64,000 nt of DNA from Mesorhizobium hawassense (GTDB lineage Bacteria > Pseudomonadota > Alphaproteobacteria > Rhizobiales > Rhizobiaceae). How positions within the stretch are numbered: position 1 is the stretch's first letter; each line of letters starts with the position of its first letter. Shown here one piece after another: positions 13,794 to 21,954 of this stretch. The notes under the pieces were generated by a model. The model made no database searches, was not told the DNA's origin, and saw nothing but the letters and a program-made list of their open reading frames with translations. The DNA is taken from contig NZ_QMBP01000015.1 of NCBI RefSeq assembly GCF_003289945.1, positions 1 to 64,000 on the forward strand, given 5' to 3'. The position numbers and the translations under genes are program-made.

Positions 13794-14789
13794 CTAGTCC
13801 CGTAAGCTGAACACGAACGGAGCCGTGCGCGTGACATGGGCGCCGAGCTCCGCCGGCGGCGCCGGCACCGAGGCGCCCTGCAAGGCAGCGAGGGCCGCGC
13901 GGTCGAGATCGCCGTCGCCCGAGGATCGCGCCAGCCGGGCCGAGACGACCCTACCGGACGTATCGACCGTAAAGGTGACGCTCGGCGTGCCCTCGGCCCG
14001 CCTGGAGCGCGCCGGGCTCGGATAGCGCGTGTGCCGCCTGATCCACGCCGCCAGGCTGGAATTCCAGCGCGACGGGCTGACGCTTGATCGTCGCGCGACA
14101 TTGGCGGTGGACTGCGGCGCGGCCGCCTTGGCCGCAGCCTTGGCGTCGATGCTGGCGGTGATCGTCGTTTTGGGGGGCGGTGCCTTTTCCTTCTTCGGCC
14201 GCTCTTTCGGCTTTTCGAGCGGTTTCTTCTCGGCCTTCCTTTTTTTGGCTTCGACCGGCTTCGGCGTCTTCACCTCCGCCTCGACAGGTTTCGGCTTGGG
14301 CAGCGGAATGACGACGTCGGGCGCGATCGCCTCGGCAGGGTCCGGCACGACCTCTTCCAGCGGCGGCTGATCGCTCAGCGCCGCCATTGTCTGTTCGGCA
14401 GGCTCGGCCTCTTGCGCCTTGTCGGCATCGGTCGGCGGTTCGGCAACCGGCTCTGCCTGCTCGACCAGCTGCTCCGGCGACGGGTCGGTCACCGGTTTCA
14501 CCTCGGCCGGCTTTTCCGTCATCTCGGCCGCGTCGGCCGGCTCCGGCGTTACCGTGTCCAGCATGGCCGTCTCTTCCGGCACCGCAGGCGCGATCACCAG
14601 CGGCGCCATCTCGACCGCCGGCGCCGGCGGCGGACCACCATCCGGTATTTCGGCGAAACTCAGGTCCTGCACCGCATAGGCGACCGCCACATGCGCGGCC
14701 AGGATGATCGCAGCCGCGCTCGTCCACAGACCGGCCTCGCGCAGGCCGAGGCGCGGCTGGGAAATCCGGGAAAGGACGGCGAGCGTCAT
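13794..14789 (-). CDS. tonB: TonB energy transducer
   Basis: The 331-residue protein has one transmembrane segment (about 22-44, 'WTSAAAIILAAHVAVAYAVQ'), a long Pro/Glu/Lys periplasmic spacer (60-215, with 'KPKPVEAEVKTPKPVEAKKRK'), and a TonB C-terminal domain (about 240-331). That domain contains 'TRYPSPARSRRAEGTPSVTF', 'VDTSGRVVSARLARSSGDGDLD' and 'VPAPPAEL'. TonB carries proton-motive energy from ExbBD to outer-membrane iron receptors. Its ATG overlaps the exbD stop (ATGA). It is the last gene of exbB-exbD-tonB, which has iron-responsive boxes upstream. No receptor gene is in the window. Confidence 0.92.
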   Translation of the reverse strand: MTLAVLSRISQPRLGLREAGLWTSAAAIILAAHVAVAYAVQDLSFAEIPDGGPPPAPAVEMAPLVIAPAVPEETAMLDTVTPEPADAAEMTEKPAEVKPVTDPSPEQLVEQAEPVAEPPTDADKAQEAEPAEQTMAALSDQPPLEEVVPDPAEAIAPDVVIPLPKPKPVEAEVKTPKPVEAKKRKAEKKPLEKPKERPKKEKAPPPKTTITASIDAKAAAKAAAPQSTANVARRSSVSPSRWNSSLAAWIRRHTRYPSPARSRRAEGTPSVTFTVDTSGRVVSARLARSSGDGDLDRAALAALQGASVPAPPAELGAHVTRTAPFVFSLRD

Positions 14790-15292
14790 GGCGCCGAACC
14801 TCCACCCGCTGCCGGCGCGGCGTTCGCGCCGGCCGCCGGAGTTCCGGGCGTGCCCTGCTCACCAGCACGGCCCGATACCGTTTCGAGCCCTACCAGGGCG
14901 ACCTTCAGATAGCCGGCGGCGCGCAGCAGGTTCATCACTTCCATCAGATCGCCATAGCCGACTTTTCTGTCGGCGCGCAGGAAGATGCGCGTCTGCCTGT
15001 CGCCCTTGGTGCGGGCGTCGAGCACGCCGGCAAAGGCCTGGCGGGGCACGCTGTCATTGCCGACCGCCAACGTGAGATCGGTTTTCAGGGTGAGGAAGAG
15101 CGGCGTCTCGGGGCGCGGGGCGGGCGTCGCTGTCGAACCCGGCAGGTCGACATTGACGTCGACCGTGGCAAGCGGCGCCGCGACCATGAAGATGATCAAC
15201 AGCACCAGGATGACGTCGATGAACGGCGTGACGTTGATATCGTGGCTTTCCTCGAGATCTTCGCCGGAGGTCTCGCGTATCCGCGCCGCCAT
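14786..15292 (-). CDS. exbD: ExbD biopolymer transport protein
   Basis: The 168-residue protein has the ExbD pattern: a short cytoplasmic N-terminus, then 'HDINVTPFIDVILVLLIIFM' containing the conserved transmembrane Asp of the proton path (D26), then a periplasmic domain ending in 'LLRAAGYLKVALVGLE'. The last 25 residues are a Gly/Ala/Pro tail. It starts 5 bases after the exbB stop and overlaps tonB by 4 bases, a tight translationally coupled operon. The longer reverse-strand frame upstream of M1 is a shadow of exbB. Confidence 0.93.
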   Translation of the reverse strand: MAARIRETSGEDLEESHDINVTPFIDVILVLLIIFMVAAPLATVDVNVDLPGSTATPAPRPETPLFLTLKTDLTLAVGNDSVPRQAFAGVLDARTKGDRQTRIFLRADRKVGYGDLMEVMNLLRAAGYLKVALVGLETVSGRAGEQGTPGTPAAGANAAPAAGGGSAP

Positions 15293-15297
15293 CGCCG

Positions 15298-16257
15298 CTA
15301 CTCCGCCGGCATCGCCGCTGCCGGCGGCACCGTGCGGAAATCGAGATCGCGGCTGACCAGGCGCTCGACGCCGGCGGAAGCGTCGGCGAGGATCTGTTTG
15401 TAGCCGGCTATCGAGCGCGCGAAGACGTTGTAGATGACGACCGCGGGAATGGCCGCGACCAGACCCATGGCAGTGGCGAGCAGCGCCTCGGCAATGCCCG
15501 GCGCCACCACCGCCAGGTTGGTGGTCTGCGCCTGCGAGATGCCGATGAAGGCGTTCATGATGCCCCAGACGGTGCCGAACAGGCCGACGAAGGGCGCCGT
15601 CGAGCCGATGGTCGCGAGCAGGCCGGTGCCGCGCGACATGCGCCGGGACGCTGCCGTCTCGATGCGCGAAAGCCTGGAGGCGACACGCTCCTTGAAGCCG
15701 TCGCCGGACGTATGGTCGAGCGCGCCGGCCGAAAGCGCGCGTTCTTCCTCGGCCGCCCATACCAGAAGTGCTCCGGGACCGCCGCTGTGGCCAAGTTCGC
15801 GGCCGGCCTGCATCAGCGTCGCGGCGTTGCCGATGGCATCGGCGGCGCGCCGGGCCTTCAGCTTGCCGCCGAAGACCTCGAGCGACTTGGCGAGCCAGAT
15901 CGTCCAGGTGACGAGGGAAGCGAAGGCCAGCCCGACCATGACCGCCTTCACGACGATGTCGGCATTCATGAACATGCCCCAGGGGGACAGGTCATGCGGC
16001 AGCGTCAGCGAGATGGAGGGTTCTTCGCCGATGGCGCCGTTCAGAGCCGGCTGGGCGCCTCCTGGCGCGGCCGGCGCCTGTGCCGCGGGTGTTTGTGCCG
16101 CGGGTGTTTGCAGGGTCGGTGTGGCCGGCGCCCGGTCGACCGGCGCAGGCGCCGCCGGTTGTTCCTGCGCCGCAACGATACCTGCCGAAAGAATGAGCGA
16201 CGCGGCCAGCGCCGCCAAGAGACGGTTTCGGGACAAGACTCGTCCTCGCTTCATCAT
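15298..16257 (-). CDS. exbB: ExbB biopolymer transport protein with extended N-terminus
   Basis: About 319 residues. A signal-peptide-like segment ('NRLLAALAASLILSAGIVAA') is followed by a Pro/Ala-rich stretch with repeated 'AAQTPAA' units, then the MotA/TolQ/ExbB channel domain: 'SPWGMFMNADIVVKAVMVGLAFASL', 'LLATIGSTAPFVGLFGTVWGIM', 'AVVAPGIAEALLATAMGLVAAIPAVVIYN'. The extended periplasmic N-terminus is common in rhizobial ExbB. Start choice is uncertain: ATG 16257 lacks a good ribosome site, and the in-frame ATG at 16299 is possible. It is the first gene of the operon, 63 bases from the iron boxes. Confidence 0.9.
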   Translation of the reverse strand: MMKRGRVLSRNRLLAALAASLILSAGIVAAQEQPAAPAPVDRAPATPTLQTPAAQTPAAQAPAAPGGAQPALNGAIGEEPSISLTLPHDLSPWGMFMNADIVVKAVMVGLAFASLVTWTIWLAKSLEVFGGKLKARRAADAIGNAATLMQAGRELGHSGGPGALLVWAAEEERALSAGALDHTSGDGFKERVASRLSRIETAASRRMSRGTGLLATIGSTAPFVGLFGTVWGIMNAFIGISQAQTTNLAVVAPGIAEALLATAMGLVAAIPAVVIYNVFARSIAGYKQILADASAGVERLVSRDLDFRTVPPAAAMPAE

Positions 16258-16319
16258 TGCAACGCAGGGCCGCCCTGCATCAAGACGCCAGGCGGCCATG
16301 CCCGGTTGACTATGAAACA

Positions 16320-16359
16320 TGACATTGCAAGTCAACTATAAAAGTGACCACTTTGATCA
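16320..16359 (-). promoter_or_regulatory. Tandem iron-responsive (RirA/IRO-type) boxes upstream of exbB-exbD-tonB
   Basis: Two sites match TGA-N9-TCA: TGACATTGCAAGTCA (16320-16334) and TGACCACTTTGATCA (16345-16359), 25 bases centre to centre. This is the IRO-box form recognised by RirA, the rhizobial iron regulator. TonB systems are classic RirA targets, repressed when iron is sufficient. The first box also lies in a wider inverted repeat GTTGACT...AGTCAAC. The match is to a short motif, but the position and the doubling make it convincing. Confidence 0.7.
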
Positions 16360-16449
16360 ACAATTTGGCGACGCCCGCCACGCGGTGAGGTCTGGACGAC
16401 AAGACGGTTGCTGGGCACGATGCGCTCAGCAACCAAAGCAGGCTGGCCA

Positions 16450-17121
16450 ATGATCAAGGCGACACCGTTCGACTTTCCTTATGACGGCAGGCTGGTGCCC
16501 CAAAACACGGCGCTGCTGGTCATCGACCTGCAGGAGGATTTCCTGTCGCCGACCGGCTATTTCGCCCGCAAGGGTTATGATCCGTCGCCGCTGAGAGCGA
16601 TCCTGCCGGCGGTGAACCGGCTGATCGAAGCCGCCCGCGCCGCGGGCTTGACCATCGTCCACACCAGACAGGGCTACCGCGCCGACATGGCCGACATGAC
16701 GGCTTACGAGAAATGGCGGCGCCAGCGCGCCGGGCTCGAAGGCACCGACGTGCTGCTGCGCTCCGGCCCCGGTTTCCAGATTGTTTCGGACATCGAGGTC
16801 GCGCCGCAAGACATCGTCGTCGACAAGACCTGCAACGGCGCCTTCACCTATACCGATCTGGAACTGGTGCTGCGCGCGCGGGGCATCACGCATCTGATGT
16901 TCACCGGATGCACGACGGATGTCTGCGTGCACACGACGTTGCGCGAGGCCTGCGACCGCAATTTTCAGTGCCTGACGATTTCGGATGCCTGCGCCAGCGG
17001 CGACCGATATGCCCACGAGGCGGCGCTGCATATGGTGACGGTCGAGGACGGCGTCTTCGGCGCGCTGGCGGATTCGGCTGCCGTCATCGCCGGGCTGTCG
17101 CGGCTTGCGGATGCCAGCTGA
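16450..17121 (+). CDS. Isochorismatase-family cysteine hydrolase
   Basis: The 223-residue protein has the cysteine-hydrolase fold. The triad is D26 ('LLVIDLQEDF'), K126 ('IVVDKTCNGAF') and C159 ('GCTTDVCVHTT'), with a cis-peptide-type 'GCTTDVC' context. The family includes isochorismatases, nicotinamidases, and ureidoacrylate, biuret and triuret amidohydrolases. The 'YDGRLVPQNTALLVIDLQ' start and overall length favour a small amide/urea-type substrate, but this is inference. The ATG at 16450 was preferred to upstream TTG/ATG codons that begin inside the promoter region. It is divergent from the exbB operon. Confidence 0.82.
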   Translation: MIKATPFDFPYDGRLVPQNTALLVIDLQEDFLSPTGYFARKGYDPSPLRAILPAVNRLIEAARAAGLTIVHTRQGYRADMADMTAYEKWRRQRAGLEGTDVLLRSGPGFQIVSDIEVAPQDIVVDKTCNGAFTYTDLELVLRARGITHLMFTGCTTDVCVHTTLREACDRNFQCLTISDACASGDRYAHEAALHMVTVEDGVFGALADSAAVIAGLSRLADAS

Positions 17122-17200
17122 AGATCTTTTTTCAAGCCACCGTTCCGTTTCCGGTTCCGCCTTCGTCTTGAAGGACGTAACCAATCAACGGAGCCAAGCC

Positions 17201-17527
17201 ATGTCGACCACAGTGACCTTGATCAACGTCTTCACCGCCAAGCCTGGCAAGCAGCAGGAACTGGCCAAGACCTTAGCCGAGGGCACGCGGAGCTTCTTCA
17301 GCAAGCAGCCAGGCTCGCTGTCGTCATCCGTGGTCGTCGGCGGCGACGGCAGCAAGGTCGCCAACATTTCGCAGTGGCGCTCGGCCGACGACATCGCGGC
17401 CTTCCGCAGCGATCCGCGCTTTGGCGCGTACATGAAGAGCATCGTCGAGCTCGCCGCCGGCGAGAGCGTGATGGGCCACACCACCTATTCCCACACGGGC
17501 GGGATCGAAGACCAGGAGGTTGCGTGA
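17201..17527 (+). CDS. ABM-domain (antibiotic biosynthesis monooxygenase-like) protein
   Basis: The 108-residue protein has the dimeric ferredoxin-like ABM pattern: 'VTLINVFTAKPGKQQELAKTL', 'FFSKQPGSLSSSVVVGGDGSKVANISQWRSADDIAAFRSDPRF'. Members act as small cofactor-independent oxygenases or as stress proteins. The start has GGAG 9 bases upstream. Its TGA overlaps the GTG of the next gene, an ECF sigma factor, by GTGA, so both are one transcription-translation unit. ECF factors with SnoaL-like tails are known to control adjacent small oxidoreductase or decarboxylase genes, so this is a likely regulon member. Confidence 0.82.
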   Translation: MSTTVTLINVFTAKPGKQQELAKTLAEGTRSFFSKQPGSLSSSVVVGGDGSKVANISQWRSADDIAAFRSDPRFGAYMKSIVELAAGESVMGHTTYSHTGGIEDQEVA

Positions 17528-18438
17528 CGGGTTCGCAGGATCAATCCGTTGCGGGGACCGAGACTCGGCTTCGCGCTTTCGAGCGCGATGCCGCTTTGCT
17601 CAGAGCCAAGCTGCACCGCTACGCGTCGCGCATGGTGGGATCGGTCATCGATGGTGAGGACATCGTCCAGGAGGCTTTGGCCAAAGGCTTCGTGGCGATC
17701 AGGAATGGCGACATGCCCGACAAGACCGAACCCTGGCTGTTTCGCATCGCGCATAACGCGGCGCTCGATTTCCTGCGCAAGCGGGCCCGCTCGCGCGGGC
17801 GCGAAAGCGAGGTCGAGCTCGACACGATCGCCGACGAGAATCCGGCGCTGGATGCACGCATTGCCGCCGAGGCGAGCCTGGCCGAACTGATGCAACTACC
17901 GCCGGCGCAACGATGCGCGGTCGTCCTGAAGGACGTGCTCGGACACAGCCTGGAGGAGATCGGCGAAATCCTCGAAACCTCCGACACCGCGATCAAGGGC
18001 GCGCTGCAGCGGGGCCGCGATAGCCTGCGCAAGCTGTCGGCCGCACCGCGCACGCCGTCGCCCCGCCCGGCGCTCAACCGCGAAGAAATGCGGCGCCTCG
18101 GCGACTATGTGGCCGCCTTCAACGCCCGGGACTTCGATGGCCTGCGCGGTCTTCTCGCCTCGGACGTCAAGCTCGAGCTGGTCAACCGCCTGCGCGCCGA
18201 CGGCAAGGAATATGTCGGCAATTACTTCGGCCGCTATGCCGACGAAACGCATTGGCATTTCACGACCGGTATCGTCGAAGGCCGGCCCGCCATCCTGGTC
18301 ACCAGTCCGGCCCGTCCGGACGGGCCGCCGCGCTACTTCATCCTCATCCATTGGGAGGACGGCCGGATTGCCGGCATCCGCGACTTCCTGTTCGCGGATT
18401 ATGTGATGGACGGCCTGGATTACTCCGATGTGAAGTGA
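17524..18438 (+). CDS. ECF RNA polymerase sigma factor with SnoaL-like C-terminal domain
   Basis: 304 residues from GTG 17524. Region 2 covers about residues 20-85 ('LRAKLHRYASRMVGSVIDGEDIVQEALAKGF', 'PWLFRIAHNAALDFLRKRARSR'). Region 4 covers about 115-165 ('LPPAQRCAVVLKDVLGHSLEEIGEILETSDTAIKGALQRGRDSL'). An NTF2/SnoaL-like domain fills residues 190-304. Such tails replace an anti-sigma factor in ECF41-like groups and control activity from within. No anti-sigma gene is nearby, consistent with this. The gene overlaps the ABM gene by 4 bases. The trigger is unknown. Confidence 0.88.
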   Translation: MTGSQDQSVAGTETRLRAFERDAALLRAKLHRYASRMVGSVIDGEDIVQEALAKGFVAIRNGDMPDKTEPWLFRIAHNAALDFLRKRARSRGRESEVELDTIADENPALDARIAAEASLAELMQLPPAQRCAVVLKDVLGHSLEEIGEILETSDTAIKGALQRGRDSLRKLSAAPRTPSPRPALNREEMRRLGDYVAAFNARDFDGLRGLLASDVKLELVNRLRADGKEYVGNYFGRYADETHWHFTTGIVEGRPAILVTSPARPDGPPRYFILIHWEDGRIAGIRDFLFADYVMDGLDYSDVK

Positions 18439-18455
18439 CTTCCCGGCATCATACC

Positions 18456-19394
18456 CTAGCCCGCGCGGTGTTCCGCAAAGGGATGCGCGGCAAACGCACC
18501 GGGCTGCGGGATCTCCGCCTCGCGCCGCGCTAGCGAATTCGCGACCAGCGTGATCGTCTCGCGCCCGATGCGGGCGATCTCGCCCGGACGGTCGATGCCG
18601 CTGATCATGAACTCCTCGATGCCGAGCGCGGCATAGGGCAAAAGCGCCAGAGCGAGCCGCGCCGGCGGGCCGGCAATCTCGACCGCCCGGTGATCCGGGG
18701 TGCCGCTCCAGCCGTCCGCATGGATGCGGACCGGAAGCGCGAAGCGCAACTTGCCGCCGCGGCCGTGCTCGGAGGCGGCGCTGCGCGCACGTTCGATCAA
18801 CTGCCGCACCTCGTCGGGCGAGCCGGCGGCGAGCTCGAAGACATCGGCATGCTTGCCGGCGACCTTCAGCGCCGTGCCGGACTGGCCGCCGAGGCGGATG
18901 ACGAGGTCGGCGCCATGCGGCCCCTTGCGCGGCACGAAGCCACCCCGGACGCTGTAGAAGGCGCCTTCATGGTCGAAGGGACAGTCGTTCGACCACAGCC
19001 GCTTCAACAACACCAGATATTCGTCGATGCGCTGCCAGACCACGCTGTGGCCGATCGGCCGGGCCTCGGCATCGCTGTCTTCCAGCGGTTCGCTCAGCAT
19101 GCGAAGCGACAGGCGGCCGCCACCCCGGCGATCGAGCGCCGCGAGCTGCGTTGCCGCGACCGTCGGTTCGATCACGCCGGCCCAATGCGTCAGCACCACT
19201 TCGAGCGAGCCGGTGCGCTCGAGCGTCTGGGCGGCGATGTCCATATTGGTGAGCAGGCCTGCCGCATCGTCGATGACCAGCTTGCGAAAGCCGGCATCCT
19301 CGATCGGCGACAATTTGGTCGCCGTCTCGGCAAAGTCATAGAAGAAGCTGCCATTGGCAGGCTTGTCTGGAACATGCGTGAACTCGATCGGCAT
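18456..19394 (-). CDS. LLM-class flavin-dependent oxidoreductase
   Basis: The 312-residue protein shows the luciferase-like barrel: 'FYDFAETATKLSPIEDAGFRKLVIDD', 'TGSLEVVLTHWAGVIEPTVAATQLAALDRRGGGRLSLRML', 'VWQRIDEYLVLLKRLWSN', 'FYSVRGGFV'. It resembles SsuD-type FMNH2-dependent monooxygenases, which desulfonate alkanesulfonates, but the substrate cannot be read. The start at 19394 has GGAGGAG upstream. It is convergent with the ECF sigma gene (17-bp gap). No flavin reductase or sulfonate transporter is adjacent. Confidence 0.82.
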   Translation of the reverse strand: MPIEFTHVPDKPANGSFFYDFAETATKLSPIEDAGFRKLVIDDAAGLLTNMDIAAQTLERTGSLEVVLTHWAGVIEPTVAATQLAALDRRGGGRLSLRMLSEPLEDSDAEARPIGHSVVWQRIDEYLVLLKRLWSNDCPFDHEGAFYSVRGGFVPRKGPHGADLVIRLGGQSGTALKVAGKHADVFELAAGSPDEVRQLIERARSAASEHGRGGKLRFALPVRIHADGWSGTPDHRAVEIAGPPARLALALLPYAALGIEEFMISGIDRPGEIARIGRETITLVANSLARREAEIPQPGAFAAHPFAEHRAG

Positions 19395-19533
19395 TGCCAT
19401 CTCCTCCATCACGTTGGGTCGCCCCGCTCCGAACCCGAACAAAATCCGTGCGTCGGCGCGCGGCAGCGCGCCGGCCGCAGCCAGTCTTCAGCTCCGATTA
19501 CTCAACGCAGATTTTTGGACAGCGGGGCCTTTG

Positions 19534-19586
19534 TTTTTACGCAATTCCTGACGGAAAACCGCTCACACTTTTCCCGGAATTGCTCT
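19534..19586. repeat. Short palindromic repeat, family E (copy 1)
   Basis: TTTTACGCAATTCCTGACGG and a downstream CTTTTCCCGGAATTGCTCT form imperfect inverted arms (GCAATTCC/GGAATTGC). A nearly identical element lies at 57731-57808. It sits upstream of the LLM oxidoreductase gene and downstream of the 49-aa gene, both on the reverse strand. Confidence 0.65.
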
Positions 19587-19599
19587 GGCCCCGACTCAC

Positions 19600-19749
19600 T
19601 CAGGGGATGATCCCGAAGACGACGGCGCCGGTGAACACGAATGCCAGCGCGAAGACGAGGTAGGCGAACGTGCCGCCATAGGCGGGCCTCCAGCTCTGGT
19701 CGGCGGTAAGCCTCTGGCCTTTGCGTTGGGCGTTCTGAATGTAGGACAT
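19600..19749 (-). CDS. Small single-pass membrane protein (49 aa), unknown
   Basis: The ORF reads MSYIQNAQRKGQRLTADQSW, then PAYGGTFAYLVFALAFVFT, ending GAVVFGIIP. A soluble basic N-terminus is followed by one strong hydrophobic helix (about 27-47). The ATG has an excellent ribosome site (GGAGGATC, 5-6 bases upstream). It is likely an inner-membrane small protein. No family is recognised. Upstream, AAAGT-N6-ACTTT (19781-19796) could be an operator in the gap shared with the divergent SDR gene. Confidence 0.65.
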   Translation of the reverse strand: MSYIQNAQRKGQRLTADQSWRPAYGGTFAYLVFALAFVFTGAVVFGIIP

Positions 19750-20041
19750 TGTCGATCCTCCGTCGCGACCATTAATCTATAAAGTTAGTAGACTTTGTCG
19801 AGTGCTATTTTTCGGCGATTTGTGGAACGACATTGTCGAAATGGTGCGGATCGTGGTTTTTCATACTCACGGTCAGTGCCGCAGAGCCGACTTCCGGGCG
19901 CCTGGCAACAGGGGTCAAAGGCCTGAAGATCGACCGTTGCGGGCATCACAGGCACAACATCCAATCAAGCGGGCGGCCTTGGCCATCCGACGCATGACGG
20001 ATAGCATCGCCTCACCGATATTCAGCGGGAGGAGAGAAAAA

Positions 20042-20809
20042 ATGAGTGGAAGGCTGGTGGGCAAGGTCGCCATCGTTTCGGGCGGCGCGACAGGCATGGG
20101 CGGGGCGGCCTCCGAGCTGTTCGCCGCCGAAGGCGCCAAGGTGGCGATCATCGACCGTAATGGCGAAGCGGCCGGCAAGACCGCGGCGGCGATCCGCGAA
20201 CGCGGCCATGTCGCGGAGCATTTCGTCGCCGACGTTTCGGACGAAGCGCAGGTGGAAGCGGCGGTGAAAGCGGCGACGGCAAAGCTAGGGCCGGTCACGG
20301 TGCTATTTAATCACGCCGGCACGATCGTCATAAAACCCTTCTTGGAGACGACGCTCAAGGAGTGGGACTGGCTGCATGCCGTCAATGTGCGTTCGATGTT
20401 TTTGATGACGCGCGCGGTGCTGCCCGGGATGATCGCCGCTGGCGGCGGGTCGATCGTCTGCACCTCGTCGATCTCGGCGGTGGCGGCGACACCGAACGAA
20501 GTGCTCTACGACACCACCAAGGGCGCCTGCCACATGTTCGCCCGCGCCATCGCGGTCGAGTTCCGCGACCGCAACATCCGCTGCAACGCAGTCTGCCCCG
20601 GCTTCATCCGCACCCCGCATGGCCTGCGCGAGGTGGCCGATCTCGGCAAGCTCGGCGTCGACGTCTCCGACGCCGCCATGGCCGCGCAGCAGGGCCGCAT
20701 CGGCGAGCCGGAAGAGGTGGCGAAGGCCGCGCTGTTCCTGGCCAGCGACGAATCGAGCTTCGTCAACGGCGCGCATCTGTTCGTGGACAACGCGTTCACC
20801 GCGATGTGA
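20042..20809 (+). CDS. SDR-family NAD(P)-dependent oxidoreductase
   Basis: The 255-residue classical SDR has the cofactor loop 'GGATGMGGA' (about 14-22), the 'FNHAG' motif (NNAG-like, N replaced by F at its first place), catalytic Ser ('CTSSISAVAAT') and YxxxK ('YDTTKG'), and 'PGFIRTP'. A likely NAD preference follows from 'AIIDRNGEAAG' (Asp after beta-2). The substrate is unknown. GGGAGGAGAG precedes the ATG. The open frame runs another 80 codons upstream without SDR similarity. It is followed by a large palindromic repeat. Confidence 0.88.
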   Translation: MSGRLVGKVAIVSGGATGMGGAASELFAAEGAKVAIIDRNGEAAGKTAAAIRERGHVAEHFVADVSDEAQVEAAVKAATAKLGPVTVLFNHAGTIVIKPFLETTLKEWDWLHAVNVRSMFLMTRAVLPGMIAAGGGSIVCTSSISAVAATPNEVLYDTTKGACHMFARAIAVEFRDRNIRCNAVCPGFIRTPHGLREVADLGKLGVDVSDAAMAAQQGRIGEPEEVAKAALFLASDESSFVNGAHLFVDNAFTAM

Positions 20810-20816
20810 GGCGTCG

Positions 20817-20997
20817 CCCTTCCTCTCCCCCGTCGATCGGGGGAGAGGTGTCGAGCGCAGCTCGACGGAGTGGGGGTCGACTCTCGGCGCGGTGCGAGAA
20901 GATTTACGCATCCGTCGGCGGCGGTTGCCAGGTGGTTCCCCCACTCCGTCGCTGCTTCGCAGCGCCACCTCTCCCCCCTCCGGAGGGAGAGGAAAGA
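20817..20997. repeat. Palindromic intergenic repeat, family D
   Basis: The left arm begins CTTTCCTCTCCCCC and includes CGAGCGCAGCTCGACGGAGT. The right arm has CCACTCCGTCGCTGCTTCGC and ends GAGGGAGAGGAAAG. The arms are separated by about 60 bases. It is located between convergent genes (SDR and the ABC permease). It has the composition of family A but distinct core words. Confidence 0.75.
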
Positions 20998-21009
20998 GCG
21001 CCAAGTCCT

Positions 21010-21954
21010 CTACCGCTCCTCCCTCCGGAACGGTTTCAGCAGCGCCGACGGCGCGACCGCGTTGCGCGACATGAACGCCATGGCGACGATGGTGAAGATG
21101 AAGGGCAGCATCAGGAAGGCTTCATAGGGAATGTGGCCGAGGCCGCTCGCCTGCATGCGCAATTGCAGCGCATCGACGAAGGCGAAGAGCAGCGCCGCCC
21201 CGGCCGAGCGCCATGGATCCCAGCGGCCGAACACGACCAGCGCGATCGCCACCCAGCCACGGCCGGAGACGACGCCGAAGGTGAAGGCGTTGAACTGCGC
21301 CATGGTGAGGAAGGCGCCGGCAAGGCCCATCAGCGCGCCGCCGAGGATCACCGCCTGGAAGCGCGTGGCGATGACGCTGACGCCGGCCGAGTCCGCCGCG
21401 CGTGGGTTTTCGCCGACCATGCGCACCGACAGGCCCCAGGGCGTGCGGTAGAGCACGAAGGCAGCGAGCGGGACGGCGATTATGGCGAGATAGACCAGCG
21501 TGAACTGGTTGAACACCGCAGGGCCGAGCACCGGTATGTCCGAGAGCAGCGGGATCGGCACCGGCTTGAATCCGTCGATGCTCGGCGGCACCGATTGCTG
21601 GCCGAAGATCAGCCGGTAGAGGAAATAGGCAAGGCCGGATGAGAACAAGGTCACGCCGATGCCGCAGACATGCTGGCTCAAGCCCAGCGCCACCGTGAAG
21701 AACGCATGCAGCGCGCCCATCAACGCACCGACGAGCACGGCCGCCAGCACACCCAGCCACAGGCTGCCGCTCAAGCTGGCGGCGGTGAATCCGGCCATGG
21801 CGCAGAGCAACATGATGCCTTCGATGCCGAGATTGAGCACGCCGGCGCGCTCGGAAAACATTTCGCCGAGCGTGGCGAAAGCGAGCGGCGTGGCGATGCG
21901 GATGATCGCGGCAAGGAAGCCGATCTGGAAAATCTGCTCGAACACCGCGCTCAT
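21010..21954 (-). CDS. ABC transporter permease (BmpA/nucleoside-type), second permease
   Basis: The 314-residue protein has 8-9 hydrophobic segments and the BPD_transp_2 signature 'ATPLAFATLGEMFSERAGVLNLGIEGIMLLCAM', plus 'MVGENPRAADSAGVSV' near 180-195. These are features of NupQ/YufQ-type permeases that pair with a BMP-family binding protein. The ATG overlaps the stop of the first permease (ATGA). It is the last gene of binding protein-ATPase-permease-permease. The likely substrate is a nucleoside or purine-like compound, inferred from the family only. Confidence 0.88.
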   Translation of the reverse strand: MSAVFEQIFQIGFLAAIIRIATPLAFATLGEMFSERAGVLNLGIEGIMLLCAMAGFTAASLSGSLWLGVLAAVLVGALMGALHAFFTVALGLSQHVCGIGVTLFSSGLAYFLYRLIFGQQSVPPSIDGFKPVPIPLLSDIPVLGPAVFNQFTLVYLAIIAVPLAAFVLYRTPWGLSVRMVGENPRAADSAGVSVIATRFQAVILGGALMGLAGAFLTMAQFNAFTFGVVSGRGWVAIALVVFGRWDPWRSAGAALLFAFVDALQLRMQASGLGHIPYEAFLMLPFIFTIVAMAFMSRNAVAPSALLKPFRREER

